64,000 bases of DNA from Rhodoferax antarcticus ANT.BR (GCF_001938565.1 NZ_MSYM01000009.1:18250-82249), one strand, 5' to 3'. Shown: positions 1 through 9,460, numbered from the stretch's first letter. Numbers and translations are program-made. The notes: generated from the letters alone by a model not told the origin.

Positions 1-1
1 G

Positions 2-418
2 CCGACGGCCGCATTAGCCGACGAGCCGTTACGAGGTGTGCGCCCAAATATTGTCCAGTCGATCCGTGCTTTTCGGGTACCCGACCTGCAGGCAGCAGCG
101 CAGGTTTTGGGTCATCATTTTCTGTATGCCAACCTGGCACAGGCCCAATCCAAGCAGGATGTGCTCGATCTGATCAGCCAGCAGTTCATGCTGGCGGTGA
201 GTGTCGGCAAGAACTTTGACTCGCTGTACGACAGCATGACCGACCCGGTGCACAAATCTGGCCCACAGCCTGGTTTTGTGGTGGTGCTGGAGCACGTTCC
301 TGCCAACGTGAAGTTTGACAAGGAAGCACGCGAGCAATTGCTGGACATTTTCCGCGACACCGCCGACTACTGGGGGGACCGGAAAATACCCTTCAGGTGC
401 TTCTATTCTTTTCCGTAG
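2..418 (+). CDS. Barstar-family protein (barnase-inhibitor fold), 5' end outside window
   Basis: The frame is open from base 2 and ends at TAG 416-418, so the true start probably lies upstream; an internal GTG at 38 is the only start in the window. The 138 visible residues carry the barstar pattern: a short beta/alpha unit (HHFLYANLAQAQSKQDVLD), a KNFDSLYDSMTD helix with the F-D-x-L-x-D signature of barstars, and a VVVLEHVP strand. Barstar binds and inhibits the ribonuclease barnase; many proteobacterial homologues have no known partner, and no ribonuclease gene is visible beside it. A hairpin terminator follows about 220 bp downstream. Fold assignment is fairly secure; cellular role unknown. 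Confidence 0.7.
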   Translation, partial: PTAALADEPLRGVRPNIVQSIRAFRVPDLQAAAQVLGHHFLYANLAQAQSKQDVLDLISQQFMLAVSVGKNFDSLYDSMTDPVHKSGPQPGFVVVLEHVPANVKFDKEAREQLLDIFRDTADYWGDRKIPFRCFYSFP

Positions 419-635
419 CCCGTTCTGCACACACCAGCCAAGCAGAACGGGCTAACGAGGCAAACAGCGGTGCGACAACTGTCAATGGGCACGCCATTGA
501 AGTTCACACCGACAACGGCGAAAAAATGCCAACCGACAAACTGTTGGACATCTCGCCGCAGGCGCTGCGTATGAGCAGCCCTTTCAACGCAGAGTATTGG
601 ACAGCCAGCTAACTTGCAGGCCGGTTGCCCGATAG

Positions 636-662
636 AAAAAGCCCGCACTCGCGGGCTTTTTT
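636..662. terminator. Bidirectional rho-independent terminator
   Basis: A 7-bp perfect stem (AGCCCGC / GCGGGCT) with loop ACTC is flanked by A5 on the left and T6 on the right. It can stop transcription from both sides and lies between the barstar gene and the convergent rsmA. Confidence 0.85.
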
Positions 663-667
663 ACGTC

Positions 668-1441
668 TCAAAGCTGGCTGAGGGCCAGCGCCAGGGCGAT
701 GTACTCGTCCACTGGCACCTCTTCAGCGCGGCGCTTCACATTGAACTCAGCCGCAAATGGCTTGCTTTGCAGCCACTGGCCCAGCGTGTGACGCAGCAGC
801 TTGCGGCGCTGGCTGAAGGCCACCTGAACGAGTTCGCTGAGCAGGGCCACGTTCACCGCCGCCGGGTTGTTACGCGGCACCATCCGCACCACGGCGCTGT
901 CCACCCGGGGCGGCGGCTCAAAGCTCTGCGGCGGCACCAGCAGCACGTTCTCCATGGCATAGCGCCACTGCAGCATGACACTCAGACGGCCGTAAGCGGC
1001 GGTGCAGGGGCGCGCCACCATGCGGTCGATCACTTCTTTTTGCAGCATGAAATGCTGGTCTTCAATAACATCCACGTACTGCAGCAAATGAAACAGGATG
1101 GGGGTAGAGATGTTGTAGGGCAGGTTACCCACTACTCTGATATTAGTAGCATTCATCCCTTGTGCTACCTGCGCAAAGTCTACTTTTAACACATCAGATT
1201 CGATCACTGTGAGCTGGCCGTGCGCGCGCAGGCGTTGCGCCAGATCACGATCCAGTTCAATCACGGTCAGGCTACCGAGCCGCTCCACCAGCGGCTGCGT
1301 CAGCGCCGCCAGCCCGGGCCCGATCTCGACCATAGCCTGGCCCGGTTGGGGGTTAATCGCCCCGACGATGGCATCGATAATGTTGCCGTCGGTCAGGAAA
1401 TGCTGGCCAAAGCGCTTACGCGCAATATGTTTCATGGACAA
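668..1441 (-). CDS. rsmA: 16S rRNA (adenine1518-N6/adenine1519-N6)-dimethyltransferase
   Basis: RsmA (KsgA) uses four SAM to dimethylate A1518 and A1519 in helix 45 of 16S rRNA late in 30S assembly, in the cytoplasm. The 257-aa protein shows the family N-terminus (RKRFGQHFL, about residues 9-17), SAM-binding motif I EIGPG at 39-43, the acidic IELDRD loop near 61-66 and the catalytic NLPYN at 106-110. The start at 1441 gives Met-Ser-Met; the second ATG at 1435 matches most family members equally well. It lies 24 bp downstream of surA on the same strand. The pdxA gene that sits between these two in gammaproteobacteria is absent here. Confidence 0.95.
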   Translation of the reverse strand: MSMKHIARKRFGQHFLTDGNIIDAIVGAINPQPGQAMVEIGPGLAALTQPLVERLGSLTVIELDRDLAQRLRAHGQLTVIESDVLKVDFAQVAQGMNATNIRVVGNLPYNISTPILFHLLQYVDVIEDQHFMLQKEVIDRMVARPCTAAYGRLSVMLQWRYAMENVLLVPPQSFEPPPRVDSAVVRMVPRNNPAAVNVALLSELVQVAFSQRRKLLRHTLGQWLQSKPFAAEFNVKRRAEEVPVDEYIALALALSQL

Positions 1442-1465
1442 CGTTGAGTGGTGCCTGTTTTGGTG

Positions 1466-2821
1466 CTAAACCGGTGGCTCGCGCAGTTCCACATAAGCAC
1501 GGGCGCGCACATCTTGAGCCCAGCTCTGGTAAGCCTCCTCAAGCTTCTTCTCGCGCAGCATGGCACGAACTGCCTCGCGTTGCTGCTCGGTGGTCAGGGT
1601 GGCCTTGCGGCGCTCCAGCAGCTGAATAAGGTGCACACCAAAGCGCGAAAGCAGCGGGTCGCTGACCTCACCAGGCGCCAGCCGGTTCATGGTGGCCTCA
1701 AACTCGGGCACAAACATGCCGGGGCTCGCCCAACCCAAATCACCGCCAAGAGCTGCGCTGCCGTCTTGCGAGTTCTGCCGGGCCAGGGTGGCAAATTCGG
1801 ACTGGTTGGTGACCACTTGCTTTTTGAATTCGGCGAGCTTGCTTCGCGCCTCAGCCTCGCTCAAGCGGGCGTTGGGCACCAGCAGAATATGCCGCGCATG
1901 GCTTTGTGTAACCGCCATGGTCGGCAGGCCGGGCCGGATTTTTTCCACCACTTTGAGCACATGAAAACCAGCCGGTGAGCGCACCAGCTCGGCCACATCA
2001 CCCACCGACAGCGGTGTGGTGGCCCGCACAAACAGCTCGGGGTAGCGGGTGGTGCTGCGCAGGCCCAGCTGGCCTGCGCTGGCCAGGTCGGTGGCGTCTG
2101 AAAACTCACGCACCAGAGTGGCAAAGTCTTCCCCCTTGCGGGCACGCTCCAGCGCGCGCTGCGCCCGCAATTTCAAGGCATCAACCTGCTGCGCGTTGGC
2201 GACCTCAGGCACAGCAATCAGAATTTGGGCCAGATTGATCTGTGTATCACCCTTGGTCTCGGCCGCTGGCTGCTCGCGCAAAAACTGGTCAATGTCCTGC
2301 TCAGTGATGCGCACGCGCGACTCCACGTCACGTTCACGCAAGCGCTGCATCAGGATCTGGTCGGACAACTGGTCACGAAACTGGATGACCGACATACCGT
2401 CACGCGTGACGCGGAGACGCAGTTCGGCAACATCAACCTGGTTTTGCACGGCAATGGACTGCTCGGCCTGGTCGATGGCGGATTCTTCTACCCGCAGCCC
2501 GGTGTCACGCGCCAGCTGCAACTGGGCCTTGCGGTTGATCAGACCCTCCAGAATTTCGGGCAGCAAGGCTTGCACATCAGGTGGCGCGCGACGCTGTTGC
2601 ACCAGTTGCTGGTATTCACGCTGCGCCTCGCGATACACCTCGCGGTTGGTGATAGGTTCTGAATTCACCACCGCCACGATGTAGTCTGCCTGCGACTGCG
2701 CGGGGGAGGCGACAGGCGCCAGAACCCGGTTGGCAGGCAAACTTAAACCCTGCGCTTGTGCTTGCAAGCTGGCAGCAAGCGCCAGCATGGTCACAGTGAA
2801 AGTCTTTAGGCGATGGGTCAT
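1466..2821 (-). CDS. surA: Periplasmic chaperone / peptidyl-prolyl isomerase SurA
   Basis: SurA escorts unfolded outer-membrane proteins across the periplasm to BAM and is a principal chaperone for LptD. The 451-aa protein starts with a signal peptide (MTHRLKTFTVTMLALAASLQAQA). A SurA N-terminal chaperone domain follows (YIVAVVNSEPITNREV), then two parvulin domains: P1 around 195-290 with QILIAVP, and P2 around 303-405 with SHARHILLV, GGDLGWASPG and FGVHLIQLLERR. The gene starts 6 bp after the lptD stop, so the chaperone and its client form one operon with rsmA. Confidence 0.95.
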   Translation of the reverse strand: MTHRLKTFTVTMLALAASLQAQAQGLSLPANRVLAPVASPAQSQADYIVAVVNSEPITNREVYREAQREYQQLVQQRRAPPDVQALLPEILEGLINRKAQLQLARDTGLRVEESAIDQAEQSIAVQNQVDVAELRLRVTRDGMSVIQFRDQLSDQILMQRLRERDVESRVRITEQDIDQFLREQPAAETKGDTQINLAQILIAVPEVANAQQVDALKLRAQRALERARKGEDFATLVREFSDATDLASAGQLGLRSTTRYPELFVRATTPLSVGDVAELVRSPAGFHVLKVVEKIRPGLPTMAVTQSHARHILLVPNARLSEAEARSKLAEFKKQVVTNQSEFATLARQNSQDGSAALGGDLGWASPGMFVPEFEATMNRLAPGEVSDPLLSRFGVHLIQLLERRKATLTTEQQREAVRAMLREKKLEEAYQSWAQDVRARAYVELREPPV

Positions 2822-2827
2822 GGTGGT

Positions 2828-5254
2828 TCAATCGTAATTGCTGAAACGGCTGGGCTCGCCCGCAGGTGCGTGCAAGATCTGGTAGCCGGGGACATTGTCT
2901 TTGAGCGTCTTGAGCGGACTCACACCCAGACGCGAGAAACCGACAAACTCCAGCTGGAACATGATGCGTTGGGTGGCGGTGGCAGTGCTGGTTTGCAGCC
3001 GCTCAAACACAATGCGCCCTAGCCAGCAGTCCGCATCGTACTCAAAACCCAGTACGGTGTTGACCATCTGGGATTCGTTCATGCTGTAGTTCAGGCGCCC
3101 AACGCTGTACCAGCGGCCTGCGCCCCGAGCCTCACCCGCGTCAGAACGCCCACTACGCCACATATTGGCCAGCGGCCATTGCCAGCCCAAGTCGATCTGT
3201 TCGCTGCTGTTGCGCTGGAAGCGGTAAGCCGCGGTCAGGGTGCGGTAGCTGCCTGGGCGGTAGCTGGCGCCCACGGTAGAACGCACCGAACGGCCAATGT
3301 CAGGGTTGTATTGAATGGTGCCGTTGACGTTCCAGTGCGGGGTCCAGTTGACAGAGCCGCCCAGCAGCACGTCACTCAGCCGGTCGGTCAAGGGGACGCC
3401 GCCGGGCAGAGTCACCTTCTGATCATCAAACAGCAGGCGTTGCGCGATACCAAAACGCGCCGCCTCGGCGCCAGTGTCGGGGTCCAGCAGGCGGCTGGTC
3501 ACGCCCAGCGTCAGCAGGTGGCTGTCAGAGATGCGGTCATTGCCGACAAAAGCGTTTTCGGTGTAAACCGTGGAGATGTTGAAATCATTCGCGCCAGAGT
3601 CGTAATTGGGCAGCAGGCTCTGATCGCGGTAAGGCGTATGCACGTAAAACGCTCGTGGCTCAAGCGTCTGGCTCAGAGCGCGCCCAAAAAACTGCGTATC
3701 GCGCTCAAACACCAGACCGCTGTCCAGACTGAAAGTGGGCACGACGCGGCTGACCTGGGTGGCGCCATTGCTCAAAGGCGCGTCAAACTGGTACTGGGTG
3801 GCATGCAGCTGCAGCTTGGGCGTGATGAACCCCTCAGGCGCCCGCCAGGTGCGGCTGGTTTGCAGAAGTGAAAAAATGCGCTGGGCGTTGGCCTGTTTGG
3901 TGAGTGTGCTGTCAGAGTGAAACTGCGTGTAGTCCACATCGGCTGACAGGTTCAGGTCTTGCGCGGTGGTCTTGGCATAACGCGTGGCGATTTGGGGCAT
4001 GCGGTCATACGGCGGCACGATCGCCGCGGTGGCGTCTTGCAGGGTTTGCCACTTCAGGGTGCGCACCATGCTGCTAAAGGGGCCGTTGGCCCAGGCCAGC
4101 CGGGCATCATTGGCCAGCAGGCGCTGGGTCAGCAGGGTATTGGCGGCAAACAGCGCTGTTTCGGTGGCCGACAGCAGCTGGGTGCTTGACCCACCGGCAC
4201 GCGTGAAGTCGCGCCAGTAGTCGTTGTCACTGACACGGTTCAGGCTCAGGTTCAGCGCCAGGCCGCTGTCGGTCCAGCCGCTGTCAATGGTGCCCTGATG
4301 GGTGGCGTTCAGGCTCCAGCGCTTGTCGTCGCGCAGCTTGTCGGACGGCATCCAGTCCAGCTCTGTGGCACCTGAGTAAGTAGGCTCCAGGTAACGAAAC
4401 TCAACGCCCAGATTGACCCCGCGCCTGGTCATCACCGTCGGGGTGAAGGTGGCGTCGCGGTTGGGCGCAATGTTCCAGTAATACGGTAGAGCCACTTCAA
4501 ACCCATTGACGTTGTCAACCCCCAGGGTCGGCGGCAACAGTCCTGACTTGCGCTCACTGCTCAGCGGAAAGGTGAGGTAAGGAATGGGCAGCAGCGGCAC
4601 CCCTTTGAAGCTGAGCAGCGCGCCCTCGGCAGCGCCCATGTCCTCGACATTGTCGATACTGAGCTGGGTGGCCTTCAAAATCCAGGCAGGCATCCAGTCC
4701 GGGGCGCCTTGGCGCTTGCAGGTGGTGAAGGTGGCGTTGTGAATCACGGCCCGCTGGTCGTCCAGAAAATCGATCTGGTCGGCCTGGCCATGGGCGCCGT
4801 TTGCAAGGAAATGGTAGCTGGGCTGGTTAAAAAACCCTTCAAAGGCATCCACCCGCAGTTCCATCAGCGGGCCCTCATACACATTGCCAGCCTTATTGAT
4901 TCGCACATGACCGCTGGCGCGCGCCAGGTCAGTGGGCTGGTTGTAGTCGAGCCGATCGGCGCGAATCACCATATCACCCTTGCGCAACATGGCGTGGCCC
5001 TGCACCACGGTTTCCAGATCGGTGCGGCCGGTAATCAGGTCGCCTGAGACGAAAGTAGGCAGCAAGCTGCGGGTGAGCGGGCTGATGGCTTGCTCCAGCG
5101 CCGCGCTGTTACGCAGTTGCAGCGTTTCTGGCGGCACCTCGCCTTGTGCGAGAGCCAACGCAGGTGCCAGCAAGCCAGGGCTCAATGCCAGGCCCAGCTT
5201 GCGCCAGCGAGCAAGCGCCGCCATGGTCTGAGGGACAAGCTTCAGGAAAAACAT
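2828..5254 (-). CDS. lptD: LPS-assembly protein LptD
   Basis: LptD is the outer-membrane barrel that, with lipoprotein LptE, inserts lipopolysaccharide into the outer leaflet. The 808-aa protein has a signal sequence (about residues 1-36, ending LLAPALALA), an OstA-type beta-jellyroll around 70-200 (DLITGRTDLETVVQGHAMLRKGD within it), and a long C-terminal barrel ending with YDADCWLGRIVFERLQ. Enterobacterial LptD has four cysteines in two disulfides; here I see only Cys179 (TFTTCKR) and the C-terminal DADC cysteine, so a single long-range disulfide is inferred. A later Met (MAALARW) is an alternative start. First gene of the lptD-surA-rsmA operon, divergent from amgK with about 73 bp between them. 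Confidence 0.95.
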   Translation of the reverse strand: MFFLKLVPQTMAALARWRKLGLALSPGLLAPALALAQGEVPPETLQLRNSAALEQAISPLTRSLLPTFVSGDLITGRTDLETVVQGHAMLRKGDMVIRADRLDYNQPTDLARASGHVRINKAGNVYEGPLMELRVDAFEGFFNQPSYHFLANGAHGQADQIDFLDDQRAVIHNATFTTCKRQGAPDWMPAWILKATQLSIDNVEDMGAAEGALLSFKGVPLLPIPYLTFPLSSERKSGLLPPTLGVDNVNGFEVALPYYWNIAPNRDATFTPTVMTRRGVNLGVEFRYLEPTYSGATELDWMPSDKLRDDKRWSLNATHQGTIDSGWTDSGLALNLSLNRVSDNDYWRDFTRAGGSSTQLLSATETALFAANTLLTQRLLANDARLAWANGPFSSMVRTLKWQTLQDATAAIVPPYDRMPQIATRYAKTTAQDLNLSADVDYTQFHSDSTLTKQANAQRIFSLLQTSRTWRAPEGFITPKLQLHATQYQFDAPLSNGATQVSRVVPTFSLDSGLVFERDTQFFGRALSQTLEPRAFYVHTPYRDQSLLPNYDSGANDFNISTVYTENAFVGNDRISDSHLLTLGVTSRLLDPDTGAEAARFGIAQRLLFDDQKVTLPGGVPLTDRLSDVLLGGSVNWTPHWNVNGTIQYNPDIGRSVRSTVGASYRPGSYRTLTAAYRFQRNSSEQIDLGWQWPLANMWRSGRSDAGEARGAGRWYSVGRLNYSMNESQMVNTVLGFEYDADCWLGRIVFERLQTSTATATQRIMFQLEFVGFSRLGVSPLKTLKDNVPGYQILHAPAGEPSRFSNYD

Positions 5255-5327
5255 GAAATGCAGGTAGGAAAGGCCATGAAAGCGGGGAGTTAAGCGGGCG
5301 AAATCGGGTTAGTAGAATCGATTATCC

Positions 5328-6434
5328 ATGAGCCACGCCCCCCCCTACCCAACCCTCACCCCAGGCGTCCCGTCTGCGGCCTCTGACATCACCTGGACAG
5401 ACCCACAACGTGGCCTATTGTTTGACCAGTGGCTAGCAGCTACCGCCCCCGCGCACGGCCTGCGGACTGGCACCTTGCGGCTGGCCAGTGCCGATGCCAG
5501 CTTCCGGCGCTATTTCCGCGTTGATACGCCAGCCAGCAGCCGCATCATCATGGACGCACCGCCGCAGCAGGAAAACTGCCAGCCGTTTGTCAAAGTGGCG
5601 CAACTCATGCACGACGCTGGCCTGTGCGCGCCCGGAGTACTTGCCTGGGACGAGCCGCTGGGCTTTTTGCTGCTGAGCGACCTGGGCGGCCAGACCATGC
5701 TGCAGGTCATCGACAAAAGCAACCCGCAGGCGAATCTGCCGCTGTACCTGCAGGCGGTGGACGCGCTGATTGCCTGGCAGTTGGCGTCCAAACCTGACGT
5801 GCTGCCGCCGTATGACGAAGCCCTGCTGCGCCGCGAGCTGGAACTGTTTCCCGACTGGTACTTGGTGCAGGACAAGGGTTTGACCATCGACGAGACGATG
5901 CGTTTCACACTGGACAACGCGTTCAAGCAGATCATTGCTGTCAACCTAGCGCAGCCCAGCGTCTATGTGCACCGTGATTTCATGCCGAGGAATCTGATGG
6001 CCCCCACAACCCCCGGTGGCGCTCTGGGCGTGCTGGACTTTCAAGACGCGGTGTACGGCCCCATCACCTATGACATCGCCAGCCTGATGCGCGACGCGTT
6101 TTTAAGTTGGGACGAAGACTTTTGCCTGGATGTCACCGTGCGCTACTGGGAAAAAGCCCGCAAAGCCGGGCTGCCGGTGGGCGATGACTTTGGCGAGTTT
6201 TACCGGGGCGTGGAGTGGATGGGCCTGCAGCGGCATCTGAAAGTGGTCGGCATCTTTGCCCGCCTGACGCTGCGCGACGCCAAGCCGCAGTACCTGGCTG
6301 ACACGCCAAGATTTATCACCTACATCCGCAGCACCTGCGCCCGCTACCGCGAGCTCAAACCCCTGCTGCGGCTGGTGGACAAGGCCGAAGGCATTGTCGA
6401 GCCAGACATCTTCGGCTTTGGTCGTCAAGCATAA
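5328..6434 (+). CDS. amgK: AmgK-type N-acetylmuramate/GlcNAc anomeric kinase (aminoglycoside phosphotransferase fold)
   Basis: AmgK phosphorylates the anomeric hydroxyl of MurNAc and GlcNAc in a cell-wall recycling bypass; MurU then makes UDP-MurNAc, avoiding the fosfomycin target. The 368-aa protein has the kinase catalytic loop HRDFMPRN at 215-222 and the metal motif LDFQD at 236-240, with ASFRRYFR near 57-64 as the nucleotide-loop equivalent. Divergence from lptD is the arrangement known from Pseudomonas, which supports the name over a generic phosphotransferase. MurU, normally the next gene, is absent: a family repeat and then rsmE follow. Confidence 0.8.
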   Translation: MSHAPPYPTLTPGVPSAASDITWTDPQRGLLFDQWLAATAPAHGLRTGTLRLASADASFRRYFRVDTPASSRIIMDAPPQQENCQPFVKVAQLMHDAGLCAPGVLAWDEPLGFLLLSDLGGQTMLQVIDKSNPQANLPLYLQAVDALIAWQLASKPDVLPPYDEALLRRELELFPDWYLVQDKGLTIDETMRFTLDNAFKQIIAVNLAQPSVYVHRDFMPRNLMAPTTPGGALGVLDFQDAVYGPITYDIASLMRDAFLSWDEDFCLDVTVRYWEKARKAGLPVGDDFGEFYRGVEWMGLQRHLKVVGIFARLTLRDAKPQYLADTPRFITYIRSTCARYRELKPLLRLVDKAEGIVEPDIFGFGRQA

Positions 6435-6492
6435 AAATGGCCTCTAGCCCTTATAGATAAAGCGGCAGAAGCTACTAAATACATAGTAATTC
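6434..6492 (-). repeat. Comamonadaceae dispersed repeat, copy a
   Basis: Reads on the minus strand as the family core (CTTTATCTATAAGGGCTAGA then GGCC), with AGTAGCTTCTGCCG before it. It starts at the amgK stop codon and fills the gap to rsmE, in the place where murU would be expected. Confidence 0.8.
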
Positions 6493-6499
6493 TAAACCG

Positions 6500-7270
6500 A
6501 TGCCCCGCTTCCATTGCCCCACCGCCCTGAGCTCCAGCACCGTGCTTGAACTGCCAGCGGGCGCGGCGCGCCATGTGCAAGTGTTGCGCCTGCAGCCCGG
6601 TGACGCCATCACGCTGTTTGGCGGCGACACCTCGGGTGAGTTCCACGCCACCGTGACCCAGATGGGTCGCAGCAGCGTGCAGGTGCGAGTGGGCGACTTT
6701 GCGCCCACCCAGCGGGAGCCAGCGTTGCGTGTGCACTTAGCGGTCGGCATGCCGGCCAATGAACGCATGGACTGGTTGGTAGAAAAAGCCGCCGAGTTGG
6801 GTGTTGCCAGCATCCAGCCTTTGACAACCGAGCGCAGTGTGCTGCGCTTGAGCGGCGAGCGTGCCGACAAAAAGGTGGTGCACTGGCAAAGCGTGGCAGT
6901 AGCGGCTTGCGAGCAATGTGGCGGCAACCATGTGCCGCTGATTCTCCCGGTGAAAACGCTGGCGCAATGGGTTAAATACCGGGGCGAGGCTGCGGGGAGC
7001 GCCGTGCCGGGTCTGCTGCTGTCGCTGCGCGCGAACGCGCTGGCGCTGCGCACTGCGGCAGCGACATTTATTGAGCCGTCCGCCTTGGCCGCGCCCGGTA
7101 CAAGTGCCAGCCGCTTGGGCGTCACCTTCTTGTCTGGCCCCGAAGGCGGGTTGAGCCAAGGTGAAGAAGACGCCGCGCTGGCCGCCGGCTTCACACCCGT
7201 CACGCTGGGCCCGCGCGTGCTGCGCGCCGAAACCGCGGCGTTGGCGGCTTTGGCTGCCTTGCTGGTGTAG
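6500..7270 (+). CDS. rsmE: 16S rRNA (uracil1498-N3)-methyltransferase
   Basis: RsmE methylates N3 of U1498 near the ribosomal P site, using SAM. The 256-aa protein has an N-terminal PUA-like domain (HVQVLRLQPGDAITLFGG) and a C-terminal SPOUT domain. The trefoil-knot SAM motif is SGPEGGLSQGE, followed by TLGPRVLRAETA, both diagnostic. VGMPANERMDWLVEKAAELG is the usual central family block. The gene follows the repeat after amgK and precedes a small DUF2007 gene on the same strand. Confidence 0.95.
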   Translation: MPRFHCPTALSSSTVLELPAGAARHVQVLRLQPGDAITLFGGDTSGEFHATVTQMGRSSVQVRVGDFAPTQREPALRVHLAVGMPANERMDWLVEKAAELGVASIQPLTTERSVLRLSGERADKKVVHWQSVAVAACEQCGGNHVPLILPVKTLAQWVKYRGEAAGSAVPGLLLSLRANALALRTAAATFIEPSALAAPGTSASRLGVTFLSGPEGGLSQGEEDAALAAGFTPVTLGPRVLRAETAALAALAALLV

Positions 7271-7329
7271 ATCAAGCGACTTCCGACTCGCAAGTCCACC
7301 TGACGCACATCAGCGTATCCTTAAGCACC

Positions 7330-7635
7330 ATGCTGCGCCTTCAACAAGCCCCCAATCTCGCCATCGCCACGCTGTGGGCTGACGCGCTCATTTTTGAAGG
7401 GATTGACGCCAGTGTGCAGCGTCAATACCTAAGCGGTGTGGTCGGTGGTATGCCGCCGGACCAATGTCTGCCAGAGGTCTGGATTCAACACGACAGGCAG
7501 GCGGCTCGGGCGCGTGAACTGCTGCACGCTCTGCAGCACGTGCCGCAGCGTCTCTGGCAGTGCGCTTGTGGTGAGTTGGTGGAAGGCGGCTTTGAGCAGT
7601 GCTGGAACTGCGCCGGGCTGATGCCACGCGAATGA
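7330..7635 (+). CDS. DUF2007-like small protein with C-terminal zinc-ribbon-like cysteines
   Basis: The 101-aa product begins with the DUF2007 pattern of a short beta/alpha unit (LRLQQAPNLAIATLWADALIF is one residue too long to quote as a motif, so only its layout is given), then a segment GGMPPDQCLPEVWI in which a surface or strand is predicted. The last 25 residues have four cysteines as CACGE and CWNCAG, which looks like a small zinc ribbon. No enzymatic residues are evident. Members are often annotated as putative signal-transducing proteins without experimental support. It is 59 bp downstream of rsmE and may be cotranscribed. Confidence 0.6.
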   Translation: MLRLQQAPNLAIATLWADALIFEGIDASVQRQYLSGVVGGMPPDQCLPEVWIQHDRQAARARELLHALQHVPQRLWQCACGELVEGGFEQCWNCAGLMPRE

Positions 7636-7786
7636 GCCGGTGTTGGAGCCGAAGGGCTCCAGCCCAACGGGTCGCATCACTAAGTAGAAACCCAGTGGTG
7701 CGGCTTAGCGCGACTCACTACTGTTGTGCATTCAGTGTTGCGTGCCTAGACAGCCAACAATTCAACCCATTGAGCCGGAGCGTCAT

Positions 7787-8890
7787 TTGTCAGCGCAATA
7801 CATTCTAGAAACGCGTGGGTTGACCAAAGAATTCAAGGGGTTCGTCGCCGTTAACCAGGTGGATTTAAAGGTCAACCGCGGTCATATCCACGCGCTGATC
7901 GGCCCCAATGGCGCGGGCAAAACCACTTTTTTCAATCTGCTCACCAAGTTTCTGACCCCAAGCAAGGGCAGCATTGAATTCAACGGCGTCGAAGATGGTT
8001 ACTTCTTCCTCGACCAGTGTCGCGACATTCGAAACAATTTTTCAGCGGCCCACCTTGACGTCGGAAAACTCGATGACCATGAATTTATAGGCTTTTCCAA
8101 TCGCTGCGCCAAGTACGCGTTAGGCGACGAACACAACCTGATTGGCGTTAACCTTTGCGCATTTATGGTCGCGATCAAGGGCGGAAAGTTCTCCTCGGAG
8201 CAGAAGGACCAATGGGTTCATCGGATTGGGAAAACGCACGAAGCGCAGCAGTATCTAATCTTCGGCTCGCTTCACGGGATTTACCGCGATCCCGCTAATA
8301 GTGAAGAAGCTCGGGTCAATTCGCTTTCTGTTGCAACGGAGTTCGCGCCGCACTTCACGCCCCGGGCGCGCTCAGACCTCATCAATAGGCATCGCGATTA
8401 CATCGCGAAGGGGGATGAGAAGCGCCGCAAAGCATCTAAACAGTTCTTTGAAAAGTTGGGAATGCAGACATCGCTCGGCGAGCATGAGGTTCACTCGTTG
8501 CTGTTCAACGCGTGCAAGCGCCCCATGGCGGTACATCAATCATTCGACAACTTTTATAACGAACCTCCTTTTGCAGAACGTCTCCTGCAACTTTCCGGGC
8601 AAGTGGCAACACCCGATACCGTTAAGGATGAACTCGTGGAAACCGTTGTGACTTGCGCTACGGGAAACCAATTCGGGGCATCAAACGCTGCGCTAGCCTA
8701 CTTGCATAAGATGATTAAGAGCTTCTCGCCTAATGAAGTCGAAATTATGTTGACCCAACCGACAAAGAAGGGAATTTTGGGAGAGCGGCTCAAGGCAAGC
8801 TCTGCTTGTCGGACACGATACAAGAGACTGGTGCAACTGATTGACGTATCCACGGTCCCGGCGAAGTCTGCCGCCGCCTACTCGCACTAG
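7787..8890 (+). pseudogene. Truncated livG-like ABC ATPase fused in frame to an unrelated module with a possible HEPN motif
   Basis: Residues 1-67 are the start of a branched-chain amino-acid ABC ATPase (LivG type), with RGLTKEFKGFVAVN and Walker [10 protein letters not shown]. The frame then enters an unrelated 300-aa stretch (from VEDGYFFLDQ) with no Q-loop, signature or Walker B, so it cannot be a working ATPase. That stretch has lower GC and different codon use from its neighbours. Near its start is IRNNFSAAH (Arg82 to His89), which fits the R-x(4-6)-H motif of HEPN ribonucleases; DNFYNEPPFAERLL and IKSFSPNE look like conserved-family text I cannot name. TTG 7787 is chosen as start because GGAG lies 6 bp upstream and it matches LivG N-termini; the frame itself is open further upstream. 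No other liv genes are near. Confidence 0.6.
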
Positions 8891-8977
8891 ACGAAGTAGC
8901 CGTAGGAATACGGCGAAATCGCTTTAACAAAATTGAAGCTTGTCTAGTGCACGTCCTATCCGTCTTCAAGGCTTTCC

Positions 8978-9400
8978 ATGCCCCTCTGGCAACACCCCAT
9001 CTCCATCGACACCATCACCGCCATGTGCGTCAACACGGCGGTCAGCCACCTGGGCATTGAATTTGTCGCGGTGGGCGACGACTTCATCAGCGCCCGCGTG
9101 CCGGTGGATGCGCGCACGCGCCAGCCGTTTGGGCTGCTGCACGGCGGCGTGAGTGTGGTGCTGGCGGAAACACTGGGCTCGGTCGCTGCCAACTACGCCT
9201 GCCCGGTGGGGCATCAGGCGGTGGGGCTGGACATCAACGCCAACCACCTGCGCGGTGTGAAAAGCGGCTGGGTTACCGGCACGGTGCGCGCGGTGCACAT
9301 TGGGCGCACCACCCAGGTCTGGCAGATCGACATGTGCAACGAGGCCGGTGAGGTGAGCTGTGTTTCACGCATCACCATGGCGGTGCTGGCACCCAAGTAG
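8978..9400 (+). CDS. Hotdog-fold acyl-CoA thioesterase (PaaI/YdiI/EntH type)
   Basis: The 140-aa protein has the hotdog thioesterase layout: a central helix beginning FGLLHGGVSVVLAETLGS, in which HGG and the following Glu are the active-site signature of the 4HBT-II/YdiI group, then VGLDINANHLR and VTGTVRAVHIGRTTQVWQI strands. Such enzymes hydrolyse aromatic or short-chain acyl-CoA or acyl-carrier thioesters in the cytosol; the substrate cannot be read from sequence. It stands alone, after the foreign segment at 7988-8890 and before a family repeat. Confidence 0.85.
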   Translation: MPLWQHPISIDTITAMCVNTAVSHLGIEFVAVGDDFISARVPVDARTRQPFGLLHGGVSVVLAETLGSVAANYACPVGHQAVGLDINANHLRGVKSGWVTGTVRAVHIGRTTQVWQIDMCNEAGEVSCVSRITMAVLAPK

Positions 9401-9460
9401 TTATAAGCCTTTTTGGCCTCTAGCCCTTATGCATCAAGCGCGAGCAGCTATGAATTTAGT
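9401..9460 (-). repeat. Comamonadaceae dispersed repeat, copy b
   Basis: Minus-strand copy with TAGCTGCTCGCGCTTGATG, then ATAAGGGCTAGAGGCC and AAAAAGGCTT. It sits between two convergent genes, starting just after the thioesterase stop and reaching the dehydrogenase stop. Confidence 0.85.

Noticed and set aside
397..612. Small plus-strand frame after the barstar gene
   Set aside because: No ribosome site, no recognisable protein text, and it overlaps the barstar 3' end.
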